A DNA stretch of 27,106 nucleotides from Mayfieldus sp038329895 (GTDB lineage Bacteria; Actinomycetota; Thermoleophilia; Solirubrobacterales; 70-9): assembly GCA_038329895.1 (NCBI GenBank), contig JBBQNM010000032.1, forward strand, positions 1-27,106. The letters are read 5' to 3'. A program made the translations under genes and the position numbers. This document shows, piece by piece, positions 23,743-27,106 of this stretch. Positions within the stretch are counted from its first letter, which is position 1, and each line of letters opens with the position of its first letter. The notes beneath the pieces were generated by a model. The model saw only the letters and a list, made by a program, of their open reading frames with translations, ran no database searches and had not been told where the DNA came from.

Positions 23743-23848
23743 CAACCCAGGGGGGCTCGCGGGAAAGCGGGCTGAGATAGCGCCCCCGGCACGGAAAGCC
23801 GCCCGGCGCTGACCCTCAGAACCTGTGCGGTAATGCGCGCGGAGGGAG
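23743..23848 (+). promoter_or_regulatory. TPP (THI-box) riboswitch
   Basis: The conserved blocks occur in order: GGGGGGCTC, P2 stem GCTCGC/GCGGGC (23755-23760, 23767-23772), CTGAGA (23772-23777), P3 stem AGCGCC/GGCGCT (23779-23784, 23805-23810), GACCCTC, GAACCTG, P5 stem GTGCG/CGCGC (23825-23829, 23836-23840) around GTAATG, and GGAGGGA. CCCTC (23813-23817) pairs with GAGGG (23842-23846), which overlaps the Shine-Dalgarno GGAGG just before the ATG at 23850. TPP should thus turn off the uptake genes, probably at translation. The closing P1 helix is not clear; CAAC (23743) with GTTG (23852) is one option and would enclose the start codon. Confidence 0.92.
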
Positions 23849-23849
23849 C

Positions 23850-24674
23850 ATGTTGACCAGGACCGGGGCTCCCACCAAGGAGCCCCTTTCAATCGGTACG
23901 AACAGCGCCCCGCCAGATGGGGGAGAGGTCCGCGTCGCGGCGATCGAGCACGCGTTTGCGCAGCTGCGCGTCCTCGCCGGCCTCAGCTTGCGGGCCGCCC
24001 CGCACGAGGTGCTGGGGATCGTCGGGCCCTCCGGTTGCGGCAAGTCGACCCTGCTGGAGCTGATCGCGGGGCTGCGCGAGCCCGATGCGGGGACGATCGC
24101 GGTCGGGGCGGCCGCCGAACCGACCGAGCGCCTCGCGCGGTGCGCCTACCTGCCCCAGCGCGACCTGCTGCTCCCCTGGTACTCGGCGATCGACAACGCC
24201 GGCCTCGCGCTGCGCAACCGTGGCCTCGGCAAGGCGGAGGCCCGCCGGCGAGCCGGGCAGCTGTTCGAGCGTTTCGGGCTGGAGGGGTTCGAGCGCAGCC
24301 GACCCTCGGAGCTGTCGGGGGGGATGCGCCAGCGGGTCGCCTTCCTACGAACGCTGATCGCCGGCAAGCCGGTGCTGCTGCTCGACGAGCCGTTCGCCTC
24401 GCTCGACGCGATCACCCGCGGGGAGATGCAGGCCTGGCTTGCCGGGGCACTGGCGACCGAACCGCGCACGGTGATCCTCGTCACCCACGACGTCGAGGAG
24501 GCCCTCTACCTGAGCGATCGCGTGGCGGTGCTCTCATCCCGACCCGGGCGGCTCGTCTCCGAGCTGACTCCCCTCGCACCGCGCGCGTCTGACCGCGCCG
24601 CGGCGATTACGACGCCGGAGTTCGGCGCGCTTCGCGCCGAGGCGATGCGAGCCCTGCGCGAGGGATCGCGATGA
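23850..24674 (+). CDS. ABC transporter ATPase for a thiamine precursor (ThiZ/SsuB/TauB-like)
   Basis: A 274-residue nucleotide-binding subunit. Walker A GPSGCGKST, Q-loop CAYLPQRDLLLPW, signature LSGGMRQRVAFLRTL, Walker B VLLLDEPFASLD and the switch His in ILVTHDVEEALYLSDRV are all intact. It belongs to the nitrate/sulfonate/taurine-type subfamily that also serves pyrimidine uptake. The TPP riboswitch directly upstream and the THI5-like binding protein downstream point to import of a thiamine pyrimidine (HMP or a formylaminopyrimidine). The start is the ATG at 23850, 4 nt past GGAGG. The first 27 or so residues are a polar extension before the ABC core. It overlaps the permease gene by the 4-nt ATGA. 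Confidence 0.92.
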   Translation: MLTRTGAPTKEPLSIGTNSAPPDGGEVRVAAIEHAFAQLRVLAGLSLRAAPHEVLGIVGPSGCGKSTLLELIAGLREPDAGTIAVGAAAEPTERLARCAYLPQRDLLLPWYSAIDNAGLALRNRGLGKAEARRRAGQLFERFGLEGFERSRPSELSGGMRQRVAFLRTLIAGKPVLLLDEPFASLDAITRGEMQAWLAGALATEPRTVILVTHDVEEALYLSDRVAVLSSRPGRLVSELTPLAPRASDRAAAITTPEFGALRAEAMRALREGSR

Positions 24675-25423
24675 GGCGCTACCTGCTCCCCGTCGCGGTC
24701 CTGGCGTCGCTGGTCGCCGCATGGCAGCTGGCCGCCAGTACCGGCCTGCTCGCGAACGTGCTCAACCTCGAGGACTTCCTTGTCCCCGCCCCGAGCGAGA
24801 TCGCGAAGACGCTGTGGGAAGACCGCTCGCTGCTCGCCGACAACGCGTGGGTAACCCTGAAGGAGGTGCTGCTCGGCTTCGGATGCGCGCTGGTCGCCGG
24901 ATTGGCGTTCGCCGTCGGGCTTCACCTGTCGGAGACGCTGCGGCGCGCGTTCTACCCGCTGATCGTCGCCTCGCAGACGATCCCGATCATCGCCGTGGCG
25001 CCGATCCTGGTCGTCTGGTTCGGGTTCGGAATCGGGCCGAAGCTGGCGATCATTGCGCTGATCTGCTTTTTCCCGATCACCGTGAACACGCTCGACGGCC
25101 TGCGCTCCGTCGACCCCGACGCGGTGAAGATGATGCGCACGCTCGACGCGAGTCGCTGGGCGATCCTGCGACGGGTCGAGTCGCCCACCGCCCTGCCGTT
25201 CGCATTCAGCGGCGCCAAGATCGCGGTCGCGGTCGCCGTGATCGGTGCGGTGTTCGGAGAGTGGGCGGGCTCCTCGTCCGGCCTCGGATATCTGATGCAA
25301 CTCGACAACGCAGCGCTGAATACGCCGCGGCTTTGGGCGTCGGTGACCGTGCTCTCTGCGATGGCGATCCTGCTGTTCGCGCTGCTGGCGCTGCTGGAGA
25401 AGAAGGTGGTCAGTTGGCGCTAA
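24671..25423 (+). CDS. ABC transporter permease for a thiamine precursor
   Basis: A 250-residue inner-membrane permease of the nitrate/taurine/sulfonate class with about six spans. The coupling-helix (EAA) region is visible at DAVKMMRTLDASRWAILRRVESPTALPFAFSGAKIAVAVAVIGAVFGEW. Earlier segments include VPAPSEIAKTLWEDRSLL, the usual periplasmic opening of the family, and SQTIPIIAVAPILVVWFGFGIGPK. The ATG overlaps the ATPase stop (ATGA), so translation is coupled and falls under the same TPP riboswitch. The next gene is 64 nt downstream, past a heptamer array. Confidence 0.92.
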   Translation: MRRYLLPVAVLASLVAAWQLAASTGLLANVLNLEDFLVPAPSEIAKTLWEDRSLLADNAWVTLKEVLLGFGCALVAGLAFAVGLHLSETLRRAFYPLIVASQTIPIIAVAPILVVWFGFGIGPKLAIIALICFFPITVNTLDGLRSVDPDAVKMMRTLDASRWAILRRVESPTALPFAFSGAKIAVAVAVIGAVFGEWAGSSSGLGYLMQLDNAALNTPRLWASVTVLSAMAILLFALLALLEKKVVSWR

Positions 25424-25432
25424 CCGGTAGAA

Positions 25433-25472
25433 GTTCCCGTTCCTCGTTCCTTGTTCCTCGTTCCTCGGGAAC
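25433..25472. repeat. Heptamer array, second copy
   Basis: GTTCCC, then GTTCCTC (25439), GTTCCTT (25446), GTTCCTC (25453), GTTCCTC (25460), closed by GGGAAC. GTTCCCG (25433-25439) and CGGGAAC (25466-25472) form a 7-bp inverted repeat around the array. The unit order matches the reverse complement of the second half of the array at 19873-19928. It lies between permease and binding-protein genes, before a separate ribosome-binding site (GGAGAG, 25475-25480). Confidence 0.85.
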
Positions 25473-25487
25473 ATCGGAGAGATCGAC

Positions 25488-26507
25488 GTGAAGCGACGAA
25501 TTCCACTACTCCTGGCCGCCGCCGCGATAACCGCTGGCGCCCTCGTGCTCGTCGCCTGCGGCGAGAAGCCCGAGAACGTCAACGGCCAGCCGCAGCCGTT
25601 CAGCCTCACGCTCGACTTCTACCCCAACCCCGACCACGTGGGGATCTACGAGGCCCAGAAGCTCGGCTACTTCCGCGACGCGGGCCTCGATGTGAGCATC
25701 AACTCCCCCACCGACCCCTCGGCCCCGATCAAGGAGGTCGCCGCAGGCCGGGCCGACCTCGCGATCTCCTATGAGCCGGAGCTGCTGCTGGCGCGCGAAC
25801 AGAGTCTCGACGTAAAGGCGGTCGGGGCCCTCGTCGACCGCCCCCTGACCTCGCTGATCTGGCTGCGCAAGTCGGACATCAAGCGGCTCGGGGACCTGCG
25901 CGGCAAGACGATCGCAACCGCCGGCATCCCCTACCAGGACGCTTTCCTGGAGACGATCCTGGCCCGCGCGAACCTCAAGCCGAGCGACGTGAAGGCCGTC
26001 AACGTCGGCCTCAACCTGCTGCCAGCGATCCTCGGCGGCCGCGCCCAGGCGATGCTGGGCGGCTTCAGCAACGTCGAGGGGATCGACCTGAAGCTCCGGC
26101 ACAAGGATCCGACCGTGACCCCCGTCGACCAGCTGGGGATCCCGACCTACGACGAGCTTGTCTTCGTGGCCCAGGGCAGCAGGCTGAAGGACGATTCCGA
26201 GCCGATCCGCCTCTTTCTCGCCGCGATGGCGCGGGGCACCGCGGCGGCCGAGAAGGACCCCAAAGGCGCAACGCAGGCGCTATTGGAGCAGAACCACAGC
26301 CTGGACCCGAAGCTGACCGCGGCCGAGGTCAAGGCGACCCTCCCGGTGCTGAGCCAAGCGAGCCCGAAGCGACCCTACGGCTATATGGACCAGGCCGAAT
26401 GGCAACAGTTCATCGGTTGGATGCGAGACCACGGGCTGATCTCGTCGCTGCCCACGCCGACCCAGGTGCTCACTGAGGAGCTTCTGCCTGGGAGGATTCC
26501 GGGCTAG
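25488..26507 (+). CDS. NMT1/THI5-like substrate-binding lipoprotein
   Basis: A 339-residue extracytoplasmic binding protein. The signal peptide (KRRIPLLLAAAAITAGALV) ends in the lipobox LVAC (Cys24), so it should be anchored to the outer face of the membrane. The mature part has the THI5/NMT1 opening FSLTLDFYPNPDHVGIYEAQKLGYFRDAGLDV, then PIKEVAAGRADLAISYEPELLLAREQ and LRGKTIATAGIPYQDAFLETILARANL, close to the ThiY-type pyrimidine-binding proteins. With the ATPase and permease it makes a complete importer, and the upstream TPP riboswitch supports a thiamine pyrimidine as ligand. The start is GTG 25488 with GGAGAG 7 nt upstream. The TAG stop coincides with the left end of palindromic copy C. 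Confidence 0.92.
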   Translation: MKRRIPLLLAAAAITAGALVLVACGEKPENVNGQPQPFSLTLDFYPNPDHVGIYEAQKLGYFRDAGLDVSINSPTDPSAPIKEVAAGRADLAISYEPELLLAREQSLDVKAVGALVDRPLTSLIWLRKSDIKRLGDLRGKTIATAGIPYQDAFLETILARANLKPSDVKAVNVGLNLLPAILGGRAQAMLGGFSNVEGIDLKLRHKDPTVTPVDQLGIPTYDELVFVAQGSRLKDDSEPIRLFLAAMARGTAAAEKDPKGATQALLEQNHSLDPKLTAAEVKATLPVLSQASPKRPYGYMDQAEWQQFIGWMRDHGLISSLPTPTQVLTEELLPGRIPG

Positions 26508-26668
26508 CGTCCCGTCCACCAATGCACGCCCCGTTCTAGCAGCTGCAAGTCCTCGCCTGGCTAGGTCCTCAGTCGCCGGAATAGCGTTGCTATTCCGTCT
26601 CCCTGCGTCCCTGCCATGCTCGACTTTCGCTCGCCAGATCCGGGGCAGCATCGGCGGACGCGGCGCTT
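26506..26668. repeat. Palindromic element, copy C (163 bp)
   Basis: The left end and the reverse complement of the right end share AGCG, then CGTCC(A/G)CC(A/G)ATGC, GCCCCG, TCT(A/G)GC and AAGTC, an imperfect inverted repeat of about 45 nt with a few 1-nt gaps. The apical stem CGGAATAGC (26577-26585) and GCTATTCCG (26589-26597) is perfect, and its loop centre (26587) is the exact midpoint of the element, as in copy A. The flanking motifs are GTCCTCAGTCG and CTCCCTGCGTCC. It overlaps the last 79 nt of the EAL-domain gene on the minus strand. Confidence 0.75.
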
Positions 26669-27106
26669 GGCCGCATACGGCTGAAGGGGGAGCCGGCGGC
26701 GGCGCGCTCCAGCAGGGCGGTCATCTCGCGCACCTGCAACGGGCCGGAAAAGAGAAATCCCTGCGCGAAGCCGCAGCCGAGCCGACGCAGCTCGGCGAGC
26801 TGGACCTCGTTCTCGACTCCCTCGGCGATCGTCCGCATGCCGAGCGCGCGGGCCATCCCGACGATCGCCTCGACGATCGCCGAGCGCTCCTGCTCGATCC
26901 CCAGTCCCTCGATGAAGGAACGATCGATCTTGAGCGCGTCGAACGGGAAGCGGTTGAGGTAGGCGAGCGACGAGTAGCCGGTCCCGAAGTCGTCGAGGAT
27001 CAGCTGCACTCCGAGCCCGCTGAGCTCGCGCAGCATCTCGTCCGCCGCCCCCGACTTCTCGACCAGCACGCTCTCGGTGATCTCGAACTTCAGGTGGACG
27101 GCCTCG
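26590..27106 (-). CDS. EAL-domain c-di-GMP phosphodiesterase, N-terminal part outside window
   Basis: The C-terminal 171 or so codons of an EAL domain; the frame runs off the right edge. Visible motifs in order are FEITES (a metal-binding Glu), LDDFGTGYSSL (the DDFGTG loop), LKIDRSFI (catalytic-site Lys and Asp) and IAEGVE, so this half of the active site looks complete; the EAL motif itself would be beyond the window. The enzyme should hydrolyse cyclic di-GMP. Sensor or GGDEF domains may precede it. After the domain ends (about LLERAAAGSPF) a polar tail of roughly 30 residues follows, ending SESRAWQGRRETE. The last 25 or so residues and the TAG stop at 26590 are read from palindromic copy C. 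Confidence 0.9.
   Translation of the reverse strand, partial: EAVHLKFEITESVLVEKSGAADEMLRELSGLGVQLILDDFGTGYSSLAYLNRFPFDALKIDRSFIEGLGIEQERSAIVEAIVGMARALGMRTIAEGVENEVQLAELRRLGCGFAQGFLFSGPLQVREMTALLERAAAGSPFSRMRPSAASADAAPDLASESRAWQGRRETE

Noticed and set aside
18820..26668. The three palindromes as integron attC sites or a retron RNA
   Set aside because: No GTTRRRY/RYYYAAC ends, no integrase, no reverse transcriptase gene in the window; copies sit between ordinary chromosomal genes on varying strands.

Overview
The window is about 27 kb of dense, very GC-rich chromosome. Overlapping genes, GTG and TTG starts, a zinc-ribbon class III cyclase fused to an AAA/TPR module, an ArsA ATPase with an HSP20-like tail, DUF2203 and TANNNT boxes set right against start codons suggest a high-GC actinobacterium. 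A Thermoleophilia/Solirubrobacterales-like soil lineage fits best; this is inferred from gene content, with no rRNA or other marker in view. No tRNA, CRISPR array, phage gene or transposase was seen.

Layout. 1-2325 (minus): a Ca2+/H+ antiporter cut by the left edge, then a lipoprotein with its terminator. 2450-4004 (plus): an ArsA/GET3-type ATPase overlapping a small Cys/His protein. 4014-5662: a polysaccharide deacetylase and a divergent DMT-type membrane protein. 5561-9508 (minus): a cell-surface glycan or glycolipid operon made of a 44-residue membrane peptide, a DegT aminotransferase and a 920-residue fusion of sugar epimerase, MGDG-synthase-like glycosyltransferase, a membrane span and an apparently dead NodB-like domain. 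9661-15409 (plus): a cupin, a large adenylyl cyclase/ATPase with a CRP-like palindrome in front of it, an alpha/beta hydrolase-like protein, DUF2203 and a membrane protein. 15406-18769 (minus): PPK2, a secreted GH78-like alpha-L-rhamnosidase and a small membrane protein. 18985-22189 (plus): a CoxD-like MoxR ATPase, a CoxE-like VWA protein and a histidine phosphatase. 22224-23625 (minus): a TauE/SafE exporter and a cysteine-free Rrf2 regulator. 23743-26507 (plus): a TPP riboswitch followed by ATPase, permease and NMT1/THI5-like lipoprotein, together a thiamine-pyrimidine uptake operon. 26590-27106 (minus): the end of an EAL-domain gene.

The most unusual content is between the genes. Three copies of an apparently undescribed palindromic element (18820-18982, 21331-21521, 26506-26668) can each fold end to end into one long hairpin. 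Their outer arms differ in sequence between copies but still pair within each copy. The unpaired motifs around the apex are conserved, and the apical stem shows compensatory changes. They supply a probable ribosome-binding site for the MoxR gene, fill the gap before the phosphatase and encode the last residues and stop of the EAL protein. A second repeat type, arrays of the heptamer GTTCCTN, sits at two within-operon junctions (19873-19928, 25433-25472). Six genes also carry a -10-like box 6-9 nt before the start codon and no Shine-Dalgarno sequence, which suggests leaderless mRNAs.
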